A stretch of DNA of 64,000 nt from Ulvibacterium marinum (GCF_003626755.1 NZ_RBCJ01000001.1:1364001-1428000); one strand, 5' to 3'. Counted from the first letter of the stretch, positions 33,345-43,739 are shown. Numbers and translations are program-made. Notes: generated by a model from the letters alone, not told the origin.

Positions 33345-35537
33345 ATGAAAAAGAATTTTATCTACGCTCTGTTGTTAACCCTCGTTGCCGTGGCTTCCTG
33401 TAGTTTTACCAACAAGTCTTTTGAAAATGATGATAAGGATAAGTTGTTGTTGGATCTTATTACTTATGTTTTGGAAAAAGGGCATTATGAACCCAAGGAC
33501 ATAGATGATGATTTTTCGGTTAGTGTTTTTGAGGATTTCATAGATATTATAGACCCTACAAAACGCTATTTTTTGGAGGAGGATATCCTGGAATTCGAGC
33601 AATACAAATTTCAAATAGACGACCAAATAAAGAATACGGATATTAGCTTTTTTAATCTGGTTTATGACCGTTTGATGAAGCGAATGAATGATGCCAAGGA
33701 GTTATACAAGGATGTATTGGCGGAGCCTTTTGACTACAATAAGAAGGAAACCATAAATATTAACTACGATGAAGAGTCTTTTGCCACTTCCAAAAAAGAA
33801 CTAAAGGAGCGTTGGAGAAAGCAACTGAAATATGCTACCCTGGGTACCTATGATGCCAAGTTGGACATCAATACAAGTGCAAAGAGCGGCGGAGCATCCG
33901 GAGGAGACATCGCTATGGTGGATACAAAACGTCCCTTGGATAGTAATTATAAAAATAGCTCCTCGGACAGGCCTTTAACCATTGTTGAAGTTGAGGTGGC
34001 TGCTAGGGAGTCCACCAAAAAAACTTTGGACGAGTTTTTCGATTTTGTAGATGACTTGGAACGTAAGGATTGGTTTGTACAGTACATCAATACCATTGTT
34101 GACGAATTTGATCCGCATACCTATTATTTTGCACCGGACGACAAGGATAAATTTGATATGAGTATGTCCGGCAAGTTTGAGGGTATTGGTGCACGTCTCC
34201 AAAAAAAGCCTGAGGGTGCCAAAATTGTAGAGATTATCTCGGGTGGCCCTGTTTGGCGGGACCAGCGTTTGGATGTTGGAGATGAAATCATAAAAGTGGG
34301 CCAAAACGGTGAAGAGCCCATAGATATTGTGGGCATGCGGCTAGACGATGCGATTAAGCTGATAAAGGGACCGGAAGGTACGGTTGTAGATCTTACCGTA
34401 CGTAAGGTGGATGGCTCTGTTGAAATAGTTTCCCTTACGCGGGACGTGGTAGAGCTGGAGGAGTCCTATGCCAAATCGGCCAATATTATTAAGGATAACC
34501 AAAAATTCGGACTCATCAATCTCCCAAAATTCTATGTGGATTTTAACGATTATAGCGAACGCAATGCCGCTAGTGACGTAGCCAAAGAAGTAGAGCGGCT
34601 CAAAGAGGAAGGCGTAGAAGGATTGATATTGGATTTACGCGATAATGGAGGGGGCTCGTTAAAGACCGTTGTGGAAATGGCAGGCCTATTCATAAAGGAT
34701 GGACCAATTGTACAGGTGCGATCTAGTGGAAAAGGAAAGGACGTATATGATGACAAGGATGAACGAATCCAATGGGATGGACCTTTGGTGATTTTGGTGA
34801 ATGAACTTTCCGCTTCGGCTTCCGAGATTTTGGCAGCGGCCATGCAGGATTATAAAAGAGCTGTGGTTATTGGTAGCAAACAGACCTTTGGTAAGGGTAC
34901 AGTACAAAATGTAATCCCGCTGGACAATATTGTCCGCAGCAATGAGCATGGAGATTTAGGCGCCATAAAATTGACTACGCAAAAATTCTATAGAATCAAC
35001 GGAGGCTCTACCCAATTGGAAGGTGTAAAAAGCGATGTTGTGGTTCCGGACAAATACAGTTATATCGATTTAGGGGAAAGGGATCAATCCAATCCTTTAA
35101 AATGGGACAAAATATCCCCAGCGGATTATGAGATATGGGATGGTTATATAGATTATGAGCAGACCATTGCGAACAGTAATAAGCGTATGGCGGCGAATGC
35201 ACAAATTAAGATGATAGAAGAAAATGCGCAATGGTTAAAGAAAGAACAGGACGAAACGATTATTTCCTTAAAATACGATGTATACAAGGAAGAGGAAAAA
35301 AAGGACAAGGAAAGAAGTGATTATTTCAAATCGATTTCGGAGTACGATTCCCATCTTACTTTTACTTCCTTGAAATATGAGAAGGAACTTTTTACCCAAG
35401 ATTCGGTTTTACGTGAAAAGAGAGATCGCTGGCATAAGAATTTGGCCAAGGATGTCTATGTGGAAGAGGCGGTAAATGTTTTGCAAGATCTAAAGATTAA
35501 TAATATAAAACATGGCAAGTTGGCCATAAAGGATTAA
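33345..35537 (+). CDS. C-terminal processing peptidase (Prc/CtpA, S41)
   Basis: It has 730 residues. The lipoprotein signal ends in LVAVASCSF. An N-terminal helical domain precedes a PDZ domain (about 245-335, with EGIGARLQKKPEGAKIVEII). The S41 protease core has DLRDNGGGSLKTVVEMAGLF, the nucleophile in ELSASASEI and the general-base lysine in TFGKGTVQ. A long charged C-terminal extension (from about 580) matches the tail-specific protease group. It degrades or trims periplasmic proteins by recognising their C-termini. It is a single-gene unit with a terminator at 35563. A sigma-54-like TGGCATG lies about 100 bases upstream (33239), with a poor -12 half. Confidence 0.93.
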   Translation: MKKNFIYALLLTLVAVASCSFTNKSFENDDKDKLLLDLITYVLEKGHYEPKDIDDDFSVSVFEDFIDIIDPTKRYFLEEDILEFEQYKFQIDDQIKNTDISFFNLVYDRLMKRMNDAKELYKDVLAEPFDYNKKETININYDEESFATSKKELKERWRKQLKYATLGTYDAKLDINTSAKSGGASGGDIAMVDTKRPLDSNYKNSSSDRPLTIVEVEVAARESTKKTLDEFFDFVDDLERKDWFVQYINTIVDEFDPHTYYFAPDDKDKFDMSMSGKFEGIGARLQKKPEGAKIVEIISGGPVWRDQRLDVGDEIIKVGQNGEEPIDIVGMRLDDAIKLIKGPEGTVVDLTVRKVDGSVEIVSLTRDVVELEESYAKSANIIKDNQKFGLINLPKFYVDFNDYSERNAASDVAKEVERLKEEGVEGLILDLRDNGGGSLKTVVEMAGLFIKDGPIVQVRSSGKGKDVYDDKDERIQWDGPLVILVNELSASASEILAAAMQDYKRAVVIGSKQTFGKGTVQNVIPLDNIVRSNEHGDLGAIKLTTQKFYRINGGSTQLEGVKSDVVVPDKYSYIDLGERDQSNPLKWDKISPADYEIWDGYIDYEQTIANSNKRMAANAQIKMIEENAQWLKKEQDETIISLKYDVYKEEEKKDKERSDYFKSISEYDSHLTFTSLKYEKELFTQDSVLREKRDRWHKNLAKDVYVEEAVNVLQDLKINNIKHGKLAIKD

Positions 35538-35562
35538 AGTATCCACATTTCATTGATATAAG

Positions 35563-35592
35563 AGCCTCAACCTATGGTTGGGGCTTTGTTTT
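35563..35592 (+). terminator. Terminator after the C-terminal processing peptidase
   Basis: AGCCTCAACC (35563-35572), loop TAT, GGTTGGGGCT (35576-35585) and a T-rich tail; one G-U pair. Confidence 0.8.
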
Positions 35593-35689
35593 TGGAGATA
35601 ATACTTTTTATTTCCCAAAATTGGAATTTGGAGTGATCTTTTTATCTAAGAGTGTTATCTCATAAATAGCTTTATTCCAATAGCTACTT

Positions 35690-35697
35690 TATCTTTG
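35690..35697 (+). promoter_or_regulatory. -7 promoter element of the SLC13 permease
   Basis: TATCTTTG, 19 bases before the ATG at 35717. No clear -33 box. Confidence 0.45.
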
Positions 35698-35716
35698 CAG
35701 ACTTATACCATTAGTC

Positions 35717-37183
35717 ATGGCAGATTCTAGAAGGGCATCTACCCGCTTTATGCGGAAGATGCAACGCAAGGTAGATAACCAGCAACACATTATATCCTTT
35801 CTGTTATGCATTTTGGCGGCCCTTGGAGGTGTCTTTCTGTTGCGTGATGCTACTTTTACCCAACCCCAATACTATGTTCTATTCCTTTTATTTTTTTCGG
35901 TAGGTCTTTGGGTCACCGAGGCTATACCGCCTTTTGCGGTAGGTCTTTTTATCATAGGATTTTTAGTCTTTACGTTAGGAAATCCGGCCATAAACAGTCC
36001 AGAATCTCCAAACTTTATTGAATACGGACAATTTATAAACACTTGGAGCGATAGTGTCATTTGGCTTATCCTGGGAGGCTTTTTTTTGGCGTTGGCCATG
36101 GAAAAAACCGGATTGGACGTAGAGGTATTCAAACTTTCCGTCGTGCGTTTTGGTAAAAGACCCAAAAATGTTCTTTTGAGCATTATGCTGGCCACGGCCC
36201 TGGCTTCTATGGTGATGTCCAATACGGCTACAACAGCTATGATGATTGTCTCCATTGCCCCCTTACTGAATACTTTGGATGCCAAGGAACCTTTTGTAAA
36301 GGCCCTTTTATTGGGAATACCGGCGGCTGCGGCAATTGGTGGAATGGGTACCGTTATAGGTTCTCCGCCTAATGCCATTGCTGTAGATGCGATAAATACA
36401 ATGAAAGGACTACCTTTTAAAGTGGGTTTTTTGGAATGGATGTTATTTGGTGTCCCAGTTGCATTATTGTTGGTATTTATCTTATGGTATATTTTAACCC
36501 ATGTTTATAAATCCGATCTTACAGAACTGAACATGGATTTTCTAAAGCCTAACAAAAAACCGGATGCTGAAGAGTTGATACAAATGGAAGAACGAAAGGC
36601 GCAGCGACGAATTGTGCTCGGGGTGATGTTATTGACCATTTTATTATGGTTGACAGGGAACATCCACGGTATTTCCCCCGCCATGGTTTCCGGCTTGCCC
36701 ATCTTGGTGTTTACAATGCTGAGTATTACCACAGGCGATGATGTACGGACTATTCCTTGGGATACCCTAATGTTGGTGGCTGGAGGGCTATCCCTTGGCC
36801 TTTCCATTCAACAAACAGGGCTGGGCGAGTACTTTGTAGGGAAAATGGAAGATGTGGAATTGGGCTTTTGGATATTGGTACTCGTATTTGCGTTTATTAC
36901 GGTATTGTTTTCCAACATCATGAGCAATACGGCTACGGCTACTATTTTGATTCCCATTGCCAGTATATGGTCGGTATCCAATCCTATGGTGTTACCCTTG
37001 GTCATTGGTTTAAGTGCGTCCTGTGCCCTGTTTCTTCCCGTATCCACCCCACCCAACGCGATTGCATTCAGCACGGGAAAGCTATCCCAAGCAGATTTTA
37101 GGCTCAATGGTTCAGTGGCTGGTATTTTAGGCCCCTTCCTCATTATACTATGGGTTTACTGTTTAACCCTGTTCATGTCCTAA
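35717..37183 (+). CDS. SLC13/DASS-family anion:Na+ symporter
   Basis: It has 488 residues with about 11-12 membrane helices. The two inverted-repeat binding motifs are present: SNTATTAMMIVSIAPLL with SPPNAIAVDAI in the first half, and SNTATATILIPIASIW with STPPNAIAFSTGKL in the second. These SNT plus proline-loop motifs bind sodium and a dicarboxylate or sulfate-like anion. The substrate cannot be told from sequence; succinate-type dicarboxylates are the commonest. A basic N-terminal extension of about 25 residues precedes the first helix. Confidence 0.92.
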   Translation: MADSRRASTRFMRKMQRKVDNQQHIISFLLCILAALGGVFLLRDATFTQPQYYVLFLLFFSVGLWVTEAIPPFAVGLFIIGFLVFTLGNPAINSPESPNFIEYGQFINTWSDSVIWLILGGFFLALAMEKTGLDVEVFKLSVVRFGKRPKNVLLSIMLATALASMVMSNTATTAMMIVSIAPLLNTLDAKEPFVKALLLGIPAAAAIGGMGTVIGSPPNAIAVDAINTMKGLPFKVGFLEWMLFGVPVALLLVFILWYILTHVYKSDLTELNMDFLKPNKKPDAEELIQMEERKAQRRIVLGVMLLTILLWLTGNIHGISPAMVSGLPILVFTMLSITTGDDVRTIPWDTLMLVAGGLSLGLSIQQTGLGEYFVGKMEDVELGFWILVLVFAFITVLFSNIMSNTATATILIPIASIWSVSNPMVLPLVIGLSASCALFLPVSTPPNAIAFSTGKLSQADFRLNGSVAGILGPFLIILWVYCLTLFMS

Positions 37184-37225
37184 CAAAGAGATCATTGACC
37201 AATTTTTGGAAAGGTGCCTGATCAT

Positions 37226-37780
37226 CTACGAGACAGAAACATCCTTTAGTTTGTCCGCATGCATTTTACGGAGTTTTGCCAGTTTAGGAGTAATCACCGC
37301 ACTGCAGTAGCCCTGAGATGAATTATTGGCATAATAGTCCTGGTGATACTCTTCTGCTTCGTAAAAAATATCCAATGGACTAATTTCCGTAACAATAGGT
37401 TCGTTAAAGTACGGAGCTACGTTTTGGATTACACCCTTGGCGATTTCTTTTTGTTCCTCGTTGTGATAGTAAATAACAGATCGGTATTGCGTACCTACAT
37501 CCGCACCTTGGCGATTTAAGGTGGTTGGATCATGGCTTGTCATAAAAATGGTTAGGACATCTGTATATGAAATTTGGTTTTTGTCAAAATGGATTTGTAC
37601 CACTTCTGCATGTCCTGTTTTTCCCGAACATACCTCACGGTAGGTAGGTTTGCCTGGAGCGTTGCCACCGCTATAACCGGAGACCACTTTTTCTACACCT
37701 TTTACTTGCCGAAAAACGGCTTCCACACACCAAAAACAGCCACCTCCCACTGTGGCCAATCCTAAATTCGAGTTGTTCAT
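37226..37780 (-). CDS. msrA: Peptide methionine sulfoxide reductase MsrA
   Basis: It has 184 residues. The catalytic cysteine lies in [20 protein letters not shown] near residue 16, and [15 protein letters not shown] near the C-terminus carries the conserved tyrosines and a possible resolving cysteine. It reduces methionine-S-sulfoxide in proteins. There is no signal peptide, so it is cytoplasmic. It follows msrB in the same direction, with 40 bases between them, so the two stereo-specific enzymes probably share a transcript. Confidence 0.95.
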   Translation of the reverse strand: MNNSNLGLATVGGGCFWCVEAVFRQVKGVEKVVSGYSGGNAPGKPTYREVCSGKTGHAEVVQIHFDKNQISYTDVLTIFMTSHDPTTLNRQGADVGTQYRSVIYYHNEEQKEIAKGVIQNVAPYFNEPIVTEISPLDIFYEAEEYHQDYYANNSSQGYCSAVITPKLAKLRKMHADKLKDVSVS

Positions 37781-37820
37781 AGTCTTACTTCAATTTTTAA
37801 TTTTATCAATCATCAACCGT

Positions 37821-38300
37821 TTAACCCTTTATCTTTTCCATTTTTGAATCACTGTCCTGTTTTTGCAACCGCATAGATTCGGAGTTGATACAATACCGCA
37901 ATCCATTAGGTCCCGGTCCGTCAGGGAAAACATGCCCCAGATGGGCATCACAGGTGTTGCACATTACTTCCACACGAATCATCCCATAAGAAGAATCCCT
38001 TTCATATTTAATGGCATTCTCCTTAATAGGTTGGGTAAAACTAGGCCAACCTGTACCGGAATCGAATTTTATAGTGGAATCAAAAAGCGGTGTATCACAG
38101 CAAATACAGTTATACTTCCCCGCTTCATAAATACTGCACAATTCCCCGGTATGGGGAGCTTCCGTACCTTTTTTCCGGGTAATTCTAAACTGTTCCGGGC
38201 TAAGCAGTTCCCTCCATTCGGATTCAGTCTTTTCGACCCTTCGGTCCGGTTTTGGATTTCCTTTGATACTAAAATGTATGATATCTTTCCAGTTCAGCAT
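37821..38300 (-). CDS. msrB: Peptide methionine sulfoxide reductase MsrB
   Basis: It has 159 residues from the ATG at 38300, which gives the usual start MLNWKDIIHFSIKGNPKPDR; an ATG 13 codons earlier is less likely. Two CxxC pairs for structural zinc (CICCDTPLF and CNTCDAHLGHVF) and the catalytic cysteine in LRYCINSESM are all present. It reduces methionine-R-sulfoxide and so complements MsrA. It is the first gene of the pair. Confidence 0.94.
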   Translation of the reverse strand: MLNWKDIIHFSIKGNPKPDRRVEKTESEWRELLSPEQFRITRKKGTEAPHTGELCSIYEAGKYNCICCDTPLFDSTIKFDSGTGWPSFTQPIKENAIKYERDSSYGMIRVEVMCNTCDAHLGHVFPDGPGPNGLRYCINSESMRLQKQDSDSKMEKIKG

Positions 38301-38418
38301 TTTTTGTTTATCTATTGAAAAATCTATTAAAAGCTTCAATACAATTTACATATAACTGATTGAAGAAATAAATTGTTTTGGTCGATTTTTTAAATGAATA
38401 CTTACAGGTACAAGGCTA

Positions 38419-38448
38419 TTGGCAAGTTATGGGATTGCGTTAAATTTG
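38419..38448 (+). promoter_or_regulatory. Promoter of the nuclease gene, TTG-N19-TAAATTTG
   Basis: TTG (38419-38421), 19 bases, then TAAATTTG (38441-38448). Both boxes and spacing fit the consensus. The ATG follows after four bases, so the transcript probably starts at or next to the start codon. Confidence 0.65.
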
Positions 38449-38452
38449 GCAT

Positions 38453-39274
38453 ATGGTTCGTGCAAAATCCCGGAATAAAAATAGGAAGATATACACCGTT
38501 CTAATTTTGGGCTGTATCATTGGTTTTTGGGTTTTTGAAAATTTTTATACCCCGGACACCTATTCCACCGAAGACAACAAAAATCCTAGGACCACAATTC
38601 CTGATATCTATCTTCCCAGCTCCACAACGGGCATTCTCATAGAGCATAATCACTTTATGTTGTCCTACAATGAACCTTTTGAACAAGCCGAATGGGTAGC
38701 CTACATCTTAAAAAAGGAACATCTGACCCATGATGATCGGAAGCGGCCCTACTTTATCGAAGACCCTAAAATAAGGACCAAATCTGCCGATTGGCGCAAT
38801 TATAGAGGCTCTGGCTATGATCGTGGCCATCTCTGCCCAGCCGGGGATCGTAGATTTTCGGAACAAGCGTACAACGAAACGTTTTACACGAGTAACATTA
38901 GTCCACAGAATAATGACTTCAATTCCGGTATCTGGAACCGATTGGAAATGCAGGTGCGCCAGTGGTCAAAAAGATATGGGGACTTATTCGTAGTGACCGG
39001 AGGCGTTCTGGAAGATGGTCTTATGGAAATAGGGGAGGAAGATGTTGATGTCCCTGAATATTATTACAAGATTATCTCTAGGGGAAGTGCTGAAAACTTA
39101 AAGGTAATTGCTTTCTTAATACCTGCGAAGGAGACTAGCGAGTCGATTAAGAAATTTATCGTTTCGGTAGATGAAATCGAGGAAAGGACCCAAATTGATT
39201 TTTTTGAACAACTTGAGACCAAAATAGAATTGGATTTGGAAAAGGAAATTGCTACAAAGGACTGGAAGTTTTAG
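38453..39274 (+). CDS. DNA/RNA non-specific endonuclease (NucA type)
   Basis: It has 273 residues. An N-terminal membrane segment (YTVLILGCIIGFWVFENF) acts as signal anchor. The beta-beta-alpha metal nuclease motif is DRGHLCPAGDRRFSEQAYNE with the catalytic histidine of DRGH near residue 126. TFYTSNISPQNNDFNSGIWN follows with the metal-ligand asparagine. It degrades DNA and RNA outside the cytoplasm, possibly for nutrient scavenging. It converges with rodA, with six bases between the stops. Confidence 0.93.
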   Translation: MVRAKSRNKNRKIYTVLILGCIIGFWVFENFYTPDTYSTEDNKNPRTTIPDIYLPSSTTGILIEHNHFMLSYNEPFEQAEWVAYILKKEHLTHDDRKRPYFIEDPKIRTKSADWRNYRGSGYDRGHLCPAGDRRFSEQAYNETFYTSNISPQNNDFNSGIWNRLEMQVRQWSKRYGDLFVVTGGVLEDGLMEIGEEDVDVPEYYYKIISRGSAENLKVIAFLIPAKETSESIKKFIVSVDEIEERTQIDFFEQLETKIELDLEKEIATKDWKF

Positions 39275-39280
39275 GCTAGC

Positions 39281-40564
39281 TCAAAATTCTTCCTTTAACC
39301 TATTGGTATCCAACTTTAGGAAGACGAACAACAAAGCGGTAAAGAACAGAAGTCCCGACCCTCCGTAGCTAAAGAAGGGTAGGGGAATACCTATGGTCGG
39401 CAATACCCCAATAACCATTCCCACATTAATGAAGTAATGGATCAAAAGGATAGAGATTACCCCATAGCCATACATTCGGCTAAAATCACTTTTCTGGCGT
39501 TCCGCCAAAAAAACCAATCGCAAAAATAATAGGGTAAATAGGATTATGACCGTCGTAGTTCCCACAAAGCCCCATTCTTCACCTACCGTACTGAAAATAT
39601 AATCCGTATGCTGTTCCGGGACAAAGTCGCCCTTTGTTCGCGTACCCTCTAAAAAACCCTTTCCAAAGAATCCTCCGGATTCTATGGCCTTTTCGGATTG
39701 ATAGGAATTGTAGCCAATGGTCTTACGGATTTGCTCCAATTTATTTGGATCTTTTTCCAAACGGAGCCAAAGACTAAACCTATCCCTATGGCGTTGTTCA
39801 AATACATTGTTGAAGACAAAATTTACTGAAAGTGAAAACAAAAGGGCGACTGCGGCAATTGAAATAAGCGGTAAAATCGGGATTTTGGATTTCTTCTTTT
39901 TGAGTAAAAAGAATAGCAGTATCAGTAACACGGTAGCTATGCTCACCCAAACGGTTCCGAACATAAGGGTGGTTACGAAGACCAGCACTGCCAAAAAACC
40001 TATGCCCAAATAATATAAAGGCAGCCCTTCCCTAAAAATCACAAAAACCAATGAAAAGAATACCAATGCGCTTCCCGGATCCGGTTGTGGAATAATTAGT
40101 ATTACGGGTACTAGAATGATCAAAAAGGCATATAATTGATCTTTCCCTCTCTTAATATCCGTTTGTATATCGCTTAGATATTTAGCCAATGCCAAAGCCG
40201 TTACTACTTTGGCAAGTTCTGAGGGTTGCAAGTTAAAAAAACCGAGATCATACCATGAAGTGGCCCCCGCGATGGTCTTTCCAAATATGAAAAGACCTAA
40301 AAGTAAAATCATGGATACAATATAGAAAACACTGGAAAAACGTTCATAAAAACTAGTTTCCATGGCCAAAATAATCACTATGGAAACCAAGCTTGCCCCT
40401 ATAAAAAAAAGCTGTTTTCCATGTAAAGTGCTAAAATTAAAAATTGATGGTTCTGCTTCCGTAAATGTGCTGGAATAAATATTTACCCAACCTATGATCA
40501 CCAATGCCAGGTAAATGAAAACAGTAAGCCAGTCGATTCGTTTTAGGACACTTCTACCAGACAT
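39281..40564 (-). CDS. rodA: Rod shape-determining glycosyltransferase RodA
   Basis: It has 427 residues. The SEDS fold of about ten membrane helices is present, with the GATSWYDLGFFNLQPSELAK and GKGFLEGTRTKGDFVPEQHT signatures and GIPLPFFSYGGSGLL near the end. It polymerises lipid II glycan during side-wall growth together with PBP2. Its start overlaps the mrdA stop by 11 bases. Last gene of the mreBCD-mrdA-rodA operon. Confidence 0.96.
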   Translation of the reverse strand: MSGRSVLKRIDWLTVFIYLALVIIGWVNIYSSTFTEAEPSIFNFSTLHGKQLFFIGASLVSIVIILAMETSFYERFSSVFYIVSMILLLGLFIFGKTIAGATSWYDLGFFNLQPSELAKVVTALALAKYLSDIQTDIKRGKDQLYAFLIILVPVILIIPQPDPGSALVFFSLVFVIFREGLPLYYLGIGFLAVLVFVTTLMFGTVWVSIATVLLILLFFLLKKKKSKIPILPLISIAAVALLFSLSVNFVFNNVFEQRHRDRFSLWLRLEKDPNKLEQIRKTIGYNSYQSEKAIESGGFFGKGFLEGTRTKGDFVPEQHTDYIFSTVGEEWGFVGTTTVIILFTLLFLRLVFLAERQKSDFSRMYGYGVISILLIHYFINVGMVIGVLPTIGIPLPFFSYGGSGLLFFTALLFVFLKLDTNRLKEEF

Positions 40565-42422
40565 ACTCGTTTATCTTGAACTCCTCCCCGCTAAACGGTT
40601 TGGCATACTCATGCTCCAAGGTTTTTTCCAACATTCTTTTTTCCAGGTCTTTCCGAGTAATTTCCCCTTTCAAGTATTTTTCTATCATCAGGGAAGCTAT
40701 ATGTCCCGCGTATCGGGAACCGTAATACCCATTTTCTATGTATACGGAAATGGCTATCTTGGGATTATCCACAGGTGCAAAAGCAACAAAAACTGAGTGG
40801 TCTGTTAATTGCGTTTTAACACTGTCTATGATGGTAAAATTTTCCACAGTACCTGTCTTTCCCGCAATCTCTATGTCAGGAATTTGTACCCAGCGTGCAG
40901 TACCCTTTTTGTAAACATCGGCCATTCCTTGAATTATCGGTTCAAAATGCTTTCTATCGATAGTAGTGAGCTTGGGTTCCGTGTATTTGGGATTGGTAAT
41001 ATCATTACCTTCAATTTTCTTAAGTACATGTGGGGTATAATAATGCCCTCTATTCGCTATGGTAGCGGTCATATTGGCCAATTGTATTGGGGTAACCAAT
41101 ACTTCACCCTGTCCAATCGAAAGAGAAATAATAGTAGATGAGGCCCATCGGTTGTCCCCGTACCATTTATCATAAAACTTCTTTGATGGGATGAGACCAC
41201 GTCTGCCGGTAGGAAGGTCATAGCCTAAAAATCCTCCCAATCCAAAACTTTTTATATGTTTTTCCCAGACATCCATCCCCTCGTCCGTGGTGTTGAACTT
41301 GTCGTATATCTTTCGAAATGTACTGGCAAAATAGGCATTACAGGATTTGTAAATTCCGCTGTTCATATTCCGGGTTCCCCCACCGCAATGGCAGCCTCTT
41401 TTTCTGCCTCCAACAAAAAAACCACTATAACAAGTAACCGTTGTGCTGGGAGAAATAACACCTTCTTGCAAGGCAACCAGCGCATTTAAAGTTTTAAATG
41501 GGGATCCAGGAGATTGCTCGGCCAGCACAGCTCTATTGAACAAAGGTTTTGGGATACTATCATTGTAAAGTTTGTTATAATTTCTGGAACGCTCCCTGCC
41601 TACCAAAAGTGAAGGGTCATAGGTAGGGCCTGAGATCAGGGAGAGAATCTCGCCGGAAGCCGGTTCAATAGCCACAATACCACCTCTTTTCCCATGCATC
41701 AAACGTTCCCCGTACTCTTGAAGCTCCTTGTCCAAGGTTATGTGTATTTCCTTACCCTGTTCTGGAAGTGTGTCCAAAATACCATCCTTGTAAGGACCGA
41801 TATCCCGATTAAATCGATCCTTTTGGATATACTGTACGCCCTTTCTTCCCCTAAGGATATCCTCATATTGTTTCTCCACACCGGTACGCCCTGTAAGCTC
41901 TCCTTGTATATAGTAGGGGTTTGCTGCCAAATCTCGCTCGTTTACTTCGCTAATATAGCCTAGGACACTAGCGGCGCTAGGCGTGTCATAGTAGCGCAAG
42001 GAGCGTTTCTGTATGTAGAACCCTTGATAACGGCGCATTTTTTCCTGCAAGCGGGCATAATCTTCCTTGGAAAGCTGGGGTACTAATACAGAAGGTAACC
42101 TCGGGGAGTAAATACGGGCTTTTCTCAACTCTTTCTTAAACTTCTTTTTATCAATACCCAAGAGATTACAGAACTCCAAAGTATCCAATGTCTTTACCTC
42201 TCGTGGAATGACCATTACGTCATATGCCGGATCATTACCGACCAACAACTTACCGTTTCGATCATAAATATAGCCGCGTTCGGGATAATCATAAATTCGC
42301 TTAATGGCCGGATCTTCCAGTACATGATCAGGAGAGAAACTGAATATCTGTAAATAGGAAAGCCTTCCAATAAAGGTTATTCCGATAATTACAATAATGG
42401 ATGAAAGCAAGATCTTTCTCAT
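40554..42422 (-). CDS. mrdA: Penicillin-binding protein 2
   Basis: It has 622 residues. One N-terminal membrane helix is followed by the PBP dimerisation domain. The transpeptidase domain has the nucleophile in SPFK (about residue 306), SCN in GIYKSCNAYFA, and KTG in IAGKTGTVEN (about 525). It cross-links peptidoglycan in the elongation complex with RodA and MreBCD. It overlaps mreD by four bases upstream. Confidence 0.96.
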   Translation of the reverse strand: MRKILLSSIIVIIGITFIGRLSYLQIFSFSPDHVLEDPAIKRIYDYPERGYIYDRNGKLLVGNDPAYDVMVIPREVKTLDTLEFCNLLGIDKKKFKKELRKARIYSPRLPSVLVPQLSKEDYARLQEKMRRYQGFYIQKRSLRYYDTPSAASVLGYISEVNERDLAANPYYIQGELTGRTGVEKQYEDILRGRKGVQYIQKDRFNRDIGPYKDGILDTLPEQGKEIHITLDKELQEYGERLMHGKRGGIVAIEPASGEILSLISGPTYDPSLLVGRERSRNYNKLYNDSIPKPLFNRAVLAEQSPGSPFKTLNALVALQEGVISPSTTVTCYSGFFVGGRKRGCHCGGGTRNMNSGIYKSCNAYFASTFRKIYDKFNTTDEGMDVWEKHIKSFGLGGFLGYDLPTGRRGLIPSKKFYDKWYGDNRWASSTIISLSIGQGEVLVTPIQLANMTATIANRGHYYTPHVLKKIEGNDITNPKYTEPKLTTIDRKHFEPIIQGMADVYKKGTARWVQIPDIEIAGKTGTVENFTIIDSVKTQLTDHSVFVAFAPVDNPKIAISVYIENGYYGSRYAGHIASLMIEKYLKGEITRKDLEKRMLEKTLEHEYAKPFSGEEFKINEYVW

Positions 42423-42928
42423 TCTTTCCTAACGCTAAAAAGTGAGCTGAACAATAAACACAAAACCAAGGTAGACAACCCTATGGCCAGCACTTTTTTT
42501 AGAATCAGCAGTATATTGGCCAAACTAAAGATTTCCAGTGCAAAGAAAACCATATGGTGCACTATTATTAATAACGCCAAAAATGTAATTTGTTGTGCCT
42601 TAGTGGCATTTCCCAACCTAAAACTCTGAAATTCATAGTTTACACCGAAAACGAAACGCATAATGGCGGGTCTTAGGTAGGCAATGGTGACTGTTGAAGC
42701 TGCATGTATGGCCATAGTGTCCGAAAAGAAATCAATGAAAAAGCCCAATAAAAAACTTAGGCCGATGAAGACCGCACGGTTTTCTTTTATGGGATACCAA
42801 TACAAAAATAATATATAGACCATTGGGTTTATGAACCCAAAGAAATTAAGTCGGTTGAATACCAGAACTTGCACTAGGACCAATAGCGTAAAGCGAACTA
42901 CGTTAATAAAATATGAACTACTGATCAT
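42419..42928 (-). CDS. mreD: Rod shape-determining protein MreD
   Basis: It has 169 residues with about five membrane helices and little polar sequence. The family is poorly conserved, so the call rests mainly on its place between mreC (11-base overlap) and mrdA (four-base overlap), plus size and FGFINPMVYILFLYWYPI in the first third. It is part of the elongasome in the inner membrane. Confidence 0.9.
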   Translation of the reverse strand: MISSSYFINVVRFTLLVLVQVLVFNRLNFFGFINPMVYILFLYWYPIKENRAVFIGLSFLLGFFIDFFSDTMAIHAASTVTIAYLRPAIMRFVFGVNYEFQSFRLGNATKAQQITFLALLIIVHHMVFFALEIFSLANILLILKKVLAIGLSTLVLCLLFSSLFSVRKE

Positions 42929-43739
42929 TTGAAAAGGTATTGGATTCCAACTCCAGTATTTCAGGTCTGTTGATATTGTCGATGATGTACACGTTTTTAA
43001 TATTGGTCATATCATTGAACAATGTAACATCTATGTGGTAAAAACTATTGGAGGTATCCAAATTAAACTTCTTTATGGTCCCAATAGGGATATTCTCCGG
43101 AAAAATACTGCTCATTGCCCCGGTTACAATGGTGTCTCCAATGGTAAGGGGAACTAGCCGTGGAATATCTACCAGTTGTACAGTATTGTATTGTTTGGTA
43201 TCCCATATTAAGGAGCCAAAATGATTCGTGTTCTTAATTTTGGCATTGATGTTTGAATTTTCGTTTAAAATGCTCTGGACGGTTGCAAACTTGTTGGATA
43301 CATTTTCCACGATGCCTAAAATCCCCTTGGCCGTAATGACACCCATATCTGGTTGTACACTGTCCTTTTCACCTCTGTTTATGGTGACGTAGTTTCTTGG
43401 GTCCGAGTAGCTATTTTTGATGACTTTTCCCGAAACAATAGTATACCTGATATTCGTGGTATCCAGTTCTACCGGGGTACTTATTTTTTTGTTGAACAAT
43501 AGATTTCGCAACATTTTATTCTCTTCCACCAATCGTTTGTTTTCCTTGGCCAATCCAAAATAGGAAGAAATACCATTAGTGGTCTCATAGATATTTCCGG
43601 TTATCCAGTTGGATGAATTAAAGAATCGAGATTGATGGTAGGTATGCGATTGTACCGTGAAGGCCAATGAAATAATCAATAATAGGACATAGAGCAGAAA
43701 ATTTTTATTTCGTACAATAAAGTTGATTATCTGCTGCAT
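42918..43739 (-). CDS. mreC: Rod shape-determining protein MreC
   Basis: It has 273 residues. One N-terminal membrane helix and a coiled-coil segment (around 60-80) precede a two-barrel periplasmic core with NYVTINRGEKDSVQPDMGVI and the LVPLTIGDTIVTGAMSSIFP stretch. It scaffolds PBP2 activation. It lies 90 bases downstream of mreB in the same direction. Confidence 0.94.
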   Translation of the reverse strand: MQQIINFIVRNKNFLLYVLLLIISLAFTVQSHTYHQSRFFNSSNWITGNIYETTNGISSYFGLAKENKRLVEENKMLRNLLFNKKISTPVELDTTNIRYTIVSGKVIKNSYSDPRNYVTINRGEKDSVQPDMGVITAKGILGIVENVSNKFATVQSILNENSNINAKIKNTNHFGSLIWDTKQYNTVQLVDIPRLVPLTIGDTIVTGAMSSIFPENIPIGTIKKFNLDTSNSFYHIDVTLFNDMTNIKNVYIIDNINRPEILELESNTFSNDQ